NCBI GenBank assembly: GCA_964356335.1
Contig: CAYHHI010000007.1
Coordinates: forward strand, 1-64,000
DNA length: 64,000 nucleotides
Reading direction: 5' to 3'
DNA from: CAYHHI01 sp964356335
GTDB taxonomy: Bacteria; Arandabacterota; Arandabacteria; Arandabacterales; Arandabacteraceae
Shown one piece after another: positions 50,510 to 57,700 of the stretch. The position numbers and the translations under genes are program-made. Under the pieces are notes generated by a model. It made no database searches. It was not told where the DNA came from and saw only the letters and a list, made by a program, of their open reading frames with translations. Each line of letters opens with the position of its first letter. Position 1 is the first letter of the stretch.

Positions 50510-51613
50510 TTGGCGGGCAAAGATGCCGACGATGTAAAGCCAGTGAGGAAGCTCGGGCGAGGCCTCGAAGAGGTATCCCACATATTTCTCTCAGGCGCGG
50601 AGAAACCAAAGGAAGAGGAAGAGCAGCATCGGCATGGAGCCAAACTCGACAGGTACCGGCCTGCAGGAGAGAAGCGCCTAGCGCCGGACCACCTGAGTGC
50701 AGACTCCCCGTGCGAGGAACCGCCACCCGACGACGCCCATCTCTGGCTTCCCAGCGCTACATACATAAGCATCACTTCGGGAGAGACGGCGAGGGGAAAG
50801 ACTCTCCTGACGGCCAACCTGGCCTTCAGTCTTTTTCTGCGGGGCCGCAAGGTTGCAGTGGTCAACGCAGATCCTGACAAACCGGATGTGCTTGATGTCA
50901 CTGGCAGCGCCGGACACGGTCCCACCAGTGGTCTCATGATAGCAAACCAAGCGTATGGCGGCATAGCAGCAGCCGATGCCCTGAGCAGAGTTGGCTCGAC
51001 TTCTCGAGACACATCATATGGGTCTGATGTCCCTGGCCCCGTGGAGCGACCAGGCGCGCCCCTTCGAGACCCCTCCGGAACGCCCTCGACTGCGCCTCTC
51101 GGCGCCATAGAGGCTGCGGCAAGAGAGGCTCAGGTAGTCTTAATCGACACCTCACCCTGGGCAGATTTGAGCCGCAGCATCTGGACAATATCGACGCTGT
51201 GTATCGTCGTGGCTGAACCGGGTGCCGAGAAGATGAGGGCTTCATACGTTGCCATCAAGCGCATCCACTCGGTCTCGCCGAACGCAAGAATTGGGCTTGT
51301 ATTAAACCTCGTTAGGAGTTATGCTCATGGGGAAGAGTGCTTCAGGAAGCTGGCTGACGTCTGTAGAAAGTTTCTGAAGATTAACGTGAGGAACTACGGA
51401 TACATTCTCTACGATGCGGCAGTCAATGAGGCCTTTCAGCAAGCAGTCCCTTTGTTGACAGCGTTTCCTGACTCAAAGGCAGGCAGATGCATTGATTCGA
51501 TCCTTGGACTCATAGTGATGGATGAGTCCGCAATCGCAAGAAGAAGGAGGGAGGTGACGTTCGAGGGATGCGCATTGAAAAAAGGAAAATTGCAGGCTCT
51601 AAGGAGCTCGTAG
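50510..51613 (+). CDS. MinD/ParA-like protein lacking the signature lysine, with ParB-like N-terminal peptide
   Basis: A 367-residue protein. Residues 10-30 contain V-R-K-L-G-R-G-L-E-E-V; the L-G-R-G-L core resembles the N-terminal peptide of ParB that contacts and stimulates ParA. A charged linker follows to about residue 80. The ATPase-like domain starts I-S-I-T-S-G-E-T-A-R-G-K-T; the Walker A GxxxxGKT is kept but the signature lysine of the ParA family (K-G-G-x-G-K-T) is replaced by Glu. Then come V-V-N-A-D-P-D-K-P-D and V-V-L-I-D-T-S-P-W. A Gly/Pro/Ser-rich insertion covers about 135-200. TTG start, 2 bases after the ParA-CBM48 stop. It may be the regulator or partner of that ATPase. Confidence 0.75.
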   Translation: MAGKDADDVKPVRKLGRGLEEVSHIFLSGAEKPKEEEEQHRHGAKLDRYRPAGEKRLAPDHLSADSPCEEPPPDDAHLWLPSATYISITSGETARGKTLLTANLAFSLFLRGRKVAVVNADPDKPDVLDVTGSAGHGPTSGLMIANQAYGGIAAADALSRVGSTSRDTSYGSDVPGPVERPGAPLRDPSGTPSTAPLGAIEAAAREAQVVLIDTSPWADLSRSIWTISTLCIVVAEPGAEKMRASYVAIKRIHSVSPNARIGLVLNLVRSYAHGEECFRKLADVCRKFLKINVRNYGYILYDAAVNEAFQQAVPLLTAFPDSKAGRCIDSILGLIVMDESAIARRRREVTFEGCALKKGKLQALRSS

Positions 51614-52377
51614 ATCTGGTCAAGGAGGCGCTCGAAGGGGAGATTAAAGGACTTCAGGTTATCGACGAGATAGCCCTCTCCTCCGATGAAGTTGAGATGG
51701 GTATTCTGGCAGGTGATGCCGCGGGCAGGGTTTTCGTCGTGGTTGCAAAGGAAAAGTCCGGCGACAGTCTGATCCTCAGTTTCGGAAGCCACATAGCATG
51801 GCTAAGGCATAACAAGGAAAGGTTAACCCGGGAGAATCCCAGGTTCGATTGGAGCGGGGAACCCGGTGTTGTTCTCATGGCAGAGAGCTTTAGTCCTCAC
51901 GTGCTGGTTCTCACGTCGATGTTGGGCGTGAGTCCCAAGATGGCCTACTCGATGAAGTGCTTGGGCATCGGCACGGAAAAAGGACTTTACATAGAGGTTG
52001 TAGGGCTTCCTGAGGTGAGCTTGAAGATTGAGGAAGCGGTCGCAGAGGTTCCGGCCACTGACCTGCTTTCAAGAACCGTCAAGGACTTGGTGGGCATTGC
52101 GGAAGGCTTGGAGGTTTCTGCGTCCTTCGGTTATCGCAGCAAGTCGCTTGACTGGGTGCCTGTCGCGAACTTGAGAAGCCACAGGGGCACAATATGGATC
52201 GAGTCGGGTCCCGGCAAGTGGACTACGAAGCGTGTCGAAGACCAAAAGTCGCTGGGCCCGGTGCTTGATGTGGTGAAGAGAAGCTATGAAGATATCGTCC
52301 GGACTAAGGGCGTGGCAAAGGACGTGAGCGAAGACGAGCTTTCGGACGCCGAGCGTAAGAGCCTGCGGTGGGAGTGA
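51568..52377 (+). CDS. Protein of unknown function, possibly degenerate PD-(D/E)XK-like fold
   Basis: A 269-residue soluble protein that overlaps the previous gene by 46 bases, with an ATG at 51568 inside it. Residues 40-65 (M-G-I-L-A-G-D-A-A-G-R-V-F-V-V-V-A-K) and the following H-I-A-W-L-R-H-N resemble the core of NucS/DUF91-type nucleases (L-L-A-x-D-x-x-G-x-x-V-V-I-E-L-K, then Y-I-x-W-L). The Glu of E-x-K is Ala here, so an active nuclease is unlikely. The C-terminus is charged. No family recognised with certainty. The tight coupling to both ParA-like genes suggests it is a third component. Confidence 0.65.
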   Translation: MRIEKRKIAGSKELVDLVKEALEGEIKGLQVIDEIALSSDEVEMGILAGDAAGRVFVVVAKEKSGDSLILSFGSHIAWLRHNKERLTRENPRFDWSGEPGVVLMAESFSPHVLVLTSMLGVSPKMAYSMKCLGIGTEKGLYIEVVGLPEVSLKIEEAVAEVPATDLLSRTVKDLVGIAEGLEVSASFGYRSKSLDWVPVANLRSHRGTIWIESGPGKWTTKRVEDQKSLGPVLDVVKRSYEDIVRTKGVAKDVSEDELSDAERKSLRWE

Positions 52378-52433
52378 CTGGTCGCAGGTTCCCTGACGTG
52401 AAGTTTCCCTGGGCGGCCTTCGCATAGACCATA

Positions 52434-53360
52434 GTGAAAAACCTGCGGCCGATTGACGGAATCTTCATTTTCGGCATCTCGTATCTTCTCTCGGTGCTTG
52501 CGACCGCAGGTATCAGTCGTTTTCTCTCTGCCAGGACTGTTACGCTTATCTCGATTCTGATCCTGGTGGGGGTTGCATTCTTTCTCCTCAAGATGGCCGT
52601 CGGGCAGCCTCTGCGCTACGTGGGAGTGCGTCGGGCCAGGCCAAGGCCTATACTCTATACAATCCTCGCAAGCCTCTCCATCATCGTGCCTGTGATGAGC
52701 CTCGAGGCGGTCACGCTTTTCCGCTTCAAGATTCCGCAGGAGATTATTGATGCCTTGAATGAGATCATAAAGGCGCGAACCGTGCCGGAGCTCCTCTATG
52801 TCTTGCTTATCGTTGCCGTTGGTGCTGCCGTTAGTGAGGAGTTCGTCTTTCGAGGCATACTCCAGAGGAGTCTTGCATCAAGGTTCGGCGCCTGGGCTGC
52901 CATTCTCATAACCTCACTGGTCTTCGCGCTTCTGCATACAATCTGGCGTCTGCCGCCCGCTTTGATCCTGGGAGTCTTCCTCGGAGTGCTTTACTGGAGG
53001 ACCCAGTCGCTGGTCTTACCTATGATCTCACACTTCACCATAAACTCCGCAGCGGTCATAGCGCTTTTCGTTGCAGAGAAACGAGGCGAAGCATCGATGC
53101 CCCTCTGGATAAGAGAAGAGAAACCGGCCCCAATATGGATGACGGTGGTCTCACTCGCCTTATTCTTTGTCTTCCTCAGGGCGATTTGGAGACAGGGCGC
53201 TCCCATCGTGGCACAGACAGAACCCTCTGCAGGGGTGCTTGCCGTTGCCCAAGAGGAACCGTCTCGAGCCGCACCTGCGATCACCCAGGAGGAACCATCT
53301 GCGGAGGCGCTGCATCCTCCTGCGTCTGACGCTCGGCCCAAGGATGCTGAGACCCCATGA
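52434..53360 (+). CDS. CPBP-family intramembrane glutamic protease (CAAX protease-like)
   Basis: A 308-residue membrane protein with about seven hydrophobic segments. The catalytic motifs are E-E-F-V-F-R-G (motif 1), F-A-L-L-H (motif 2) and S-H-F-T-I-N-S (motif 3). After the last helix comes a tail of about 50 residues with three imperfect copies of a (A/T)-Q-x-E-P-S unit. Bacterial members cut membrane-embedded substrates or act in bacteriocin self-immunity. Starts at a GTG with weak ribosome site, 56 bases after the preceding gene. Its stop overlaps the next start (ATGA). Confidence 0.87.
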   Translation: MKNLRPIDGIFIFGISYLLSVLATAGISRFLSARTVTLISILILVGVAFFLLKMAVGQPLRYVGVRRARPRPILYTILASLSIIVPVMSLEAVTLFRFKIPQEIIDALNEIIKARTVPELLYVLLIVAVGAAVSEEFVFRGILQRSLASRFGAWAAILITSLVFALLHTIWRLPPALILGVFLGVLYWRTQSLVLPMISHFTINSAAVIALFVAEKRGEASMPLWIREEKPAPIWMTVVSLALFFVFLRAIWRQGAPIVAQTEPSAGVLAVAQEEPSRAAPAITQEEPSAEALHPPASDARPKDAETP

Positions 53361-54424
53361 CCTCGAGGGAGAGAATAAGCATCGTGATGGCCGGCGGCAT
53401 TCCCGACCGCGTGCCGATGCACGACGGCTATTGGGATGAGGCCCTCGCCAGGTGGCAAGATGAGGGTCTGCCCAAGGAGGTCGCCGGAGACAGGGATGCC
53501 CTCTGGGAGTGTTTTGGAATGGAAATCAGGCAAATCTCCATCGATCCGTCGTTTCTCCTCGAGGAGATCATCCTCGGTGAGGACGAAAGATACATATCGA
53601 AACAGACCAGCGATGGTGCGGTTCTCAAGTACATAAAGGGCAAGACCTCGACACCTGGGCTCATCTCCTTCAAGGTTGGGAGCAGGCGAGATTGGGATGA
53701 TCTCAAGCCCAGGCTGCTATCGATCGAGGGAAGGCTTCCGGCTGACCTCGCGAGCCGCTACCAGTCTTACCGCGAAAACGGTAGATACGTGGTCGCAACT
53801 ATCCACGACCCCATTGAGGCATCGTGGTCAAAGCTCGGCCCCACGTATCTCATGGAGGCGATGAAGGCCGAACCCGATCTCGTGATAGATGTCTTCAAGA
53901 CCATCACGGACATGAACATTTCAGCCTGTGAGAATCTCCTCGCGCAAGGCTATGAGGTTGACGGCGGGTGGATATGGGGCGACATCGCATACTCGAGAGG
54001 CACGTTTTTCTCACCGACGATGTACCGGGAAATCCTCTTCCCTTTCCACAAGCGCCTGGTCGGCTTCTTCAAGGAGCGAGGCCTTCCTGTGGTCTATCAC
54101 AGCGACGGCGATCTGCGCCGCGTCATGGATCTCCTCATCGAGACCGGCATACGTTGCCTTCAGCCTCTTGAGGCAAAGGCGGGCATGGACATTTTTGAGA
54201 TGAAGCGGCAGTATGGCGACAGGCTTGTGTTCATGGGAAACGTGAACTACGAAGCCATTGCCCGCGGTGAGAAAGAAGCCGAGGCAGAGATAGCGCTCAA
54301 AGTCGGTCTTGGCAAGGAAGGCGGCGGATATATCTACCACTCAGATCATTCTGTGCCCCCGAACGTAAGCCTCCAAAGGTATAGGAAAGTCCTCGATCTT
54401 GTCAGGCAATACGGCGAGTACTAG
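53357..54424 (+). CDS. Uroporphyrinogen decarboxylase-family protein (UroD/MtaA-like)
   Basis: A 355-residue TIM-barrel protein of the UroD superfamily. It opens S-R-E-R-I-S-I-V-M-A-G, and later has Y-H-S-D-G-D and L-Q-P-L-E-A-K-A-G-M-D, the pattern of the corrinoid methyltransferase-like and uncharacterised branches rather than true HemE. The likely zinc His is in H-S-D-G-D. No other haem gene lies nearby. Substrate unknown; a methyltransferase acting on a small metabolite is the usual suggestion for this branch. Overlaps the protease gene by 4 bases. Confidence 0.85.
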   Translation: MTSRERISIVMAGGIPDRVPMHDGYWDEALARWQDEGLPKEVAGDRDALWECFGMEIRQISIDPSFLLEEIILGEDERYISKQTSDGAVLKYIKGKTSTPGLISFKVGSRRDWDDLKPRLLSIEGRLPADLASRYQSYRENGRYVVATIHDPIEASWSKLGPTYLMEAMKAEPDLVIDVFKTITDMNISACENLLAQGYEVDGGWIWGDIAYSRGTFFSPTMYREILFPFHKRLVGFFKERGLPVVYHSDGDLRRVMDLLIETGIRCLQPLEAKAGMDIFEMKRQYGDRLVFMGNVNYEAIARGEKEAEAEIALKVGLGKEGGGYIYHSDHSVPPNVSLQRYRKVLDLVRQYGEY

Positions 54425-54536
54425 ACAAGCACCAGAGGTATATTTTGCATCCAATCATTTCAGCCATCGACGCACAACGCAACACGCTCTGAAATCTCTC
54501 GCCTCGTGCCGGCGTTTGCAGCAGCGCATTTTTCTG

Positions 54537-54564
54537 TTGACAGGCTGCCGGCTGCTCATACAGT
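54537..54564 (+). promoter_or_regulatory. Possible promoter upstream of the repeat/barrel gene
   Basis: TTGACA (54537-54542), 16 bases, TACAGT (54559-54564). Transcription would cross the direct repeat before the barrel gene. The rest of the 298-base gap after 54424 shows nothing else I can name. Confidence 0.5.
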
Positions 54565-54599
54565 ATGACATCCTGTGAAGAATGGCAGAAGACCACTCG

Positions 54600-54688
54600 A
54601 CGGAAAGGGGGAGATAAAGATCTCAATGAATCTTCTTTTGTGCAACGGAAAGGAGGGAGATAAGGATCCCAATGACTCTTCTTTCGTG
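54600..54688 (+). repeat. Two imperfect tandem direct repeats of 43-44 bases
   Basis: Copy 1 (54600-54642) and copy 2 (54645-54688) share ACGGAAAGG...GGAGATAA, then GATC and CAATGA, and TCTTCTTT followed by GTG, with a handful of substitutions. Each copy contains a strong purine-rich GGGGGAGA or GGAGGGAGA followed at some distance by an ATG. They lie in the leader of the barrel gene at 54723. Confidence 0.75.
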
Positions 54689-54722
54689 TTATGAAACTCG
54701 CGCTACTATAAGGAGGCTGACA

Positions 54723-55265
54723 ATGAAAAGGACTTTTTTGCTGACCGTCCTTGCGGTGCTTTCCCTTGCTGCAGCATCGGCGGCTCAACCGTATTTGGGG
54801 ATTAAGACCGGTATGATGATGCTTGATGTGACCGGGGTTGACAATATCATTCCGGTGGGAGCGGTTTTTGGCTATGAGTTCGCTCCCAAGATGTCGATCG
54901 AAGGCGAATTCAATTATAGAATCTCGGGTGGTGACTGGAATTATTCCACTTGGGGAGCCTCAGCCTCATCGGAATGGAAGATCTGGACTCTGGCGGCGTA
55001 TTTTGTTTATCGCTATCCCATTGGAGAGGCGCTGTACCTGAAAGGCAAGGCAGGATTCCTTCATGAGGACGTCAGCGCTGAGGTCAGTATGGATTCGGAC
55101 ATCCTTGGGCACTTAACATTCGATGCAAGTGGCACTGACAACGGGCTTTCCTTCGGAGCTGGTGCTGGGTACAAGCTCGGTGAGAAGATGGCTGCCGAGG
55201 CCGAGTTCACCATAATCGAGACGGACGTGAACTACCTGAGCATTGGCCTGAATAGGAGGTTCTGA
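54723..55265 (+). CDS. Outer membrane beta-barrel protein (OmpA/OmpX-like)
   Basis: A 180-residue protein with a signal peptide (residues 1-21, ending A-S-A-A-Q). The mature part has G-I-K-T-G near the start, F-G-Y-E-F and F-G-A-G-A-G-Y-K, and the C-terminal strand ends N-R-R-F, a terminal Phe as in integral outer membrane barrels. About eight strands fit the length. ATG at 54723 has AAGGAGG upstream; an earlier in-frame ATG at 54672 lies in the repeat and is unlikely. Function is structural or unknown. Confidence 0.82.
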   Translation: MKRTFLLTVLAVLSLAAASAAQPYLGIKTGMMMLDVTGVDNIIPVGAVFGYEFAPKMSIEGEFNYRISGGDWNYSTWGASASSEWKIWTLAAYFVYRYPIGEALYLKGKAGFLHEDVSAEVSMDSDILGHLTFDASGTDNGLSFGAGAGYKLGEKMAAEAEFTIIETDVNYLSIGLNRRF

Positions 55266-55299
55266 TGTCCGGGATCCGAGCTTGATGCTCGGGGGACAT
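55265..55299 (+). terminator. Hairpin directly after the barrel gene
   Basis: ATGTCC (55265-55270) pairs with GGACAT (55294-55299), and CCGAGC with GCTCGG inside, giving an interrupted stem that begins at the stop codon. There is no T-run. The second, stronger hairpin at 55403 is the more likely stop point. Confidence 0.35.
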
Positions 55300-55402
55300 G
55301 CAGAACGGTTGCCCATGCGTGGACCAGGAAGTCACGACCTCGGTTGACAGCTCTTGCCTCCGGCGTGGATGTTGTCACTCAGGTGGTGAGCCAGACCGTA
55401 CC

Positions 55403-55438
55403 AAAGACAGAACTCCGCTCGTGAGGGGTTCTGTCTTT
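55403..55438 (+). terminator. Strong rho-independent terminator
   Basis: AAAGACAGAACTCC (55403-55416), loop GCTCGTGA, GGGGTTCTGTCTTT (55425-55438): a 14-base-pair stem with one G-T pair. The stem carries its own A and T runs at the ends. It closes the barrel gene transcript. The remaining 300-base gap to 55567 holds no other feature I can support. Confidence 0.78.
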
Positions 55439-55566
55439 GCCTTTCCGTGCCAAGGGTAAGGGTTGAGGTGATTACGGAGAGCAGCCTCCAATAGACGGAA
55501 GTCGTGATGTCTGGGCGGGCTGGATCCTTGCGTGAGAGTATGGTTTCACTGGTCGTGGAGGGAACG

Positions 55567-56241
55567 ATGAAGGTAGCAAACATGCTGAGAGCTGGGGCAA
55601 AAAGCTTGCGCCGCACACTGAGACTTAGCCCCATGCACAAAGTGTTCAGACGTCTCAGCCGGTATGGAGTTGATCCAAGAACATTCAATGCCCTTGAGGT
55701 ATTCGGCGGCGGCGGGCAGAGTCACACAAAAGACATCGCCTCCGTTGTCCCCCGGTTGGAAATCTGGGAAATTCTGCCTCAAATGGAATCTGTGCTTAAA
55801 CGAACGTTCCCCCAGTCAGAAATCAAAATCACTGATTCCTACGTAGAGATTCAACGAGTTCCCAAAAAGTATGACCTGGTTGTGGTGGACAATTCCTCAA
55901 CAGCCTTTGACCATTACGAGCATTTCGATTTGTTCCCAATTATATTTCGAGTCTTGAACGATTCGGCAGTAGTCATCCTAAACGTTATCCCAAGAGTGAG
56001 GACGAAGCATCCCGAAAGACTGAAGCGGCGTCAGGCATTTTACAGTGCTACTGACCCGACCAATATTAGCTTCCGCGAAATGGCGGACACCTATCGCATT
56101 GTGGCAGAGCAAAACGGATGGACAATGGAGCAGTTCTTCTGTGAGCGCAGGTGGATTCTCTCATTGGGTCAGGATACCGCCTATTATGGAGTCTTGAAGT
56201 TAAAGCGTCAGCACGCAGATGACAGCCCACTCCCGTATTGA
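55567..56241 (+). CDS. Putative SAM-dependent methyltransferase-like protein
   Basis: A protein of about 224 residues with a Rossmann-like core. A-L-E-V-F-G-G-G-G-Q is the glycine-rich motif I, E-I-W-E-I-L-P follows at the motif II position, and Y-D-L-V-V-V-D-N-S-S fits motif IV. Later strands are less clear. Substrate unknown. Codons are visibly richer in A and T than in the neighbouring genes, suggesting transfer from another source. The start is uncertain: ATG 55567 has GGAGGG upstream, while in-frame GTG 55504 and ATG 55507 would add about 20 residues. Confidence 0.6.
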   Translation: MKVANMLRAGAKSLRRTLRLSPMHKVFRRLSRYGVDPRTFNALEVFGGGGQSHTKDIASVVPRLEIWEILPQMESVLKRTFPQSEIKITDSYVEIQRVPKKYDLVVVDNSSTAFDHYEHFDLFPIIFRVLNDSAVVILNVIPRVRTKHPERLKRRQAFYSATDPTNISFREMADTYRIVAEQNGWTMEQFFCERRWILSLGQDTAYYGVLKLKRQHADDSPLPY

Positions 56242-56287
56242 CTTTGGCCCGACCCCGTGTTAATTAGTCTCGGTACAATGACTGGAG

Positions 56288-56392
56288 GTGGTTGCCACGG
56301 AGGACCTCGTCGGGTACGCGCTACTCATCGTGCTGGCCTGTTTTTTCTTGACAGGCATATGGTACGTAGTTATACAAAGTCTTGTGGGCTGA
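56288..56392 (+). CDS. Possible 34-residue single-pass membrane peptide
   Basis: A GTG-initiated frame encodes V-V-A-T-E-D-L-V-G-Y-A-L-L-I-V-L-A then C-F-F-L-T-G-I-W and a short end, a clean single membrane helix. GGAGG overlaps the GTG, which is not ideal. A strong promoter sequence lies inside the frame (56348-56376), so the open frame may be accidental. Included with low confidence because two more very small genes follow. Confidence 0.3.
   Translation: MVATEDLVGYALLIVLACFFLTGIWYVVIQSLVG
56348..56376 (+). promoter_or_regulatory. Strong promoter upstream of the small membrane protein gene
   Basis: TTGACA (56348-56353), 17 bases, TATACA (56371-56376), close to consensus. It would drive the genes at 56445 and 56650. 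Confidence 0.65.
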
Positions 56393-56444
56393 TCACGAGA
56401 TAAGCGAGAGCCTAAGGACTTCGAACACAAAGGACGGAACGAGC

Positions 56445-56627
56445 ATGCTGCACTTAATCGAGACGCTCATCGGTGTAGCCGTGATCTATTTTGGCCTTTC
56501 GAGGTTCGGTCCTGCGGATCAGAAGAAAGGGTTCTTCTACGGAGTCGTTGCCGTGGTCGGTCTCATCGTGACCGTGCACGGCATCCTGTTGTTTCTCGTG
56601 CCCGACTTTTTCAGCATTTCGATGTAG
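56445..56627 (+). CDS. Small two-helix membrane protein
   Basis: A 60-residue protein: helix 1 near residues 3-18 (I-E-T-L-I-G-V-A-V-I-Y-F-G-L), a charged loop P-A-D-Q-K-K-G-F, helix 2 near residues 29-51 and a short C-terminal tail. ATG at 56445 is preceded by GGACGGAAC and lies about 68 bases from a strong promoter. A start at 56382 would place 21 polar residues before helix 1 and is less likely. No family recognised. Confidence 0.6.
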   Translation: MLHLIETLIGVAVIYFGLSRFGPADQKKGFFYGVVAVVGLIVTVHGILLFLVPDFFSISM

Positions 56628-56649
56628 TAGAACGCTTGAGGGGAGAGCC

Positions 56650-56781
56650 ATGAGGATAACGCTCATAATCACCGATTTCGAAAATGTGGACATCGAAGAG
56701 GAAGTTGAGGTCGAAGAAGGTGACACAGTAAGGGTTTTCTACGACCGTGAAAAAGAAGAGTTTGACTGGGAAGTGCTTTAA
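56650..56781 (+). CDS. 43-residue acidic protein of unknown function
   Basis: Frame ATG to TAA encodes a peptide starting M-R-I-T-L-I-I-T-D-F-E-N-V-D-I, rich in Glu and Asp, ending F-D-W-E-V-L. GGGGAGAG lies just upstream. The alternation of strand-like hydrophobic and acidic residues suggests a small folded beta protein. It starts 22 bases after the membrane protein gene and shares its promoter. No family recognised. Confidence 0.6.
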   Translation: MRITLIITDFENVDIEEEVEVEEGDTVRVFYDREKEEFDWEVL

Positions 56782-56884
56782 CCCCAAGTGCCTAATTCCC
56801 TCAAGATAGACATGATTCCTGCCGATTAGCTTGCCAGAGACAAGGTCTTAACAACCAAAGTAATCATGCCGTAGAGGATTGTTC

Positions 56885-57259
56885 ATGGAGGACAGACGGA
56901 GGATACTAGTCGTTGACGATCAAGAGAGCATGAGGTCTCTCCTCAAGGACATGCTCGAGGTGATCGGCTACGAAGTCACGCTTGCCGAAGGTGGCGAGGA
57001 AGCCCTCCGGCTCGTGGAGTCAAATCAATTTGACCTGGTCCTCACCGATCTTAACATGCCGGGCATGGACGGCACCGCGCTGCTGAGGGCGATCAAGGCC
57101 ATGAAAGCGGAGCTCCCCGTAGTCATAATCACCGGGTACGGCACTTTCCACACGGAGAAACGTGTGATGAGGGAGGGCGCCAACGGCTATATCTCCAAAC
57201 CCTGCACTCTTACCAAGATTGAGAATACCCTCGCGAGTATATTCAGCACCCGGTGCTGA
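56885..57259 (+). CDS. Single-domain response regulator (CheY-like)
   Basis: A 124-residue receiver domain with no output domain. V-V-D-D-Q-E supplies the acidic pair, L-T-D-L-N-M-P-G-M-D-G the phosphorylated Asp (near residue 54), I-I-T-G-Y-G the conserved Thr position and S-K-P-C the conserved Lys-Pro. No histidine kinase gene is nearby. ATG 56885 has GAGG 8 bases upstream. Likely a stand-alone phosphorelay or signalling protein. Confidence 0.92.
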   Translation: MEDRRRILVVDDQESMRSLLKDMLEVIGYEVTLAEGGEEALRLVESNQFDLVLTDLNMPGMDGTALLRAIKAMKAELPVVIITGYGTFHTEKRVMREGANGYISKPCTLTKIENTLASIFSTRC

Positions 57260-57496
57260 GGTCGCGGGCGCTGGCCCGCCGGCCATTCCGATCCACCAAC
57301 CGTTGCGTGACTGATCTGGGTCCGTGTGTCACCATCCCGGCGATCGCTGATTTCCAAAAGTCAAGGCTGCCAGATGGTTGACCACTGCTCGGCCACTGAA
57401 CGGCCGCTCCCTGCCGCTCGTCATTTCCCTAAATTACTTCCTCTGTTCCGCCGATCTTTCCTATGCACGGACGTCAAACTGAATAGGAGGTTAGTA

Positions 57497-57700
57497 ATGG
57501 CAGCATGTCCGTTCTTAACAGGTGTGTGGACCTTCAGGTGCCTCGCAAGATCGAACTTCATCATCCCGACGATCACCGAAGAAACGCGCTATTGTCTGAG
57601 CAAACACCCGGACAGGTGTCCACACTATCCTGACGTCAAAACAGAAAAGGCAAAGGACCAGGCTGCGCCAAGAGTAACTCGCAGCACGAAGGTCCTCTAG
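57497..57700 (+). CDS. Small cysteine-rich protein
   Basis: A 67-residue protein with four cysteines in C-P-F-L, F-R-C-L, Y-C-L-S and C-P-H-Y segments, and a basic C-terminal tail. The pattern 'CPFL...C...YC.S..H..CP.Y' recurs in small proteins beside signalling genes of many anaerobic Gram-negatives, to my recollection, and may bind zinc or an iron-sulfur cluster. ATAGGAGG precedes the ATG. A start at 57326 would add a long unrelated N-terminus. No function assigned. Confidence 0.65.
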   Translation: MAACPFLTGVWTFRCLARSNFIIPTITEETRYCLSKHPDRCPHYPDVKTEKAKDQAAPRVTRSTKVL

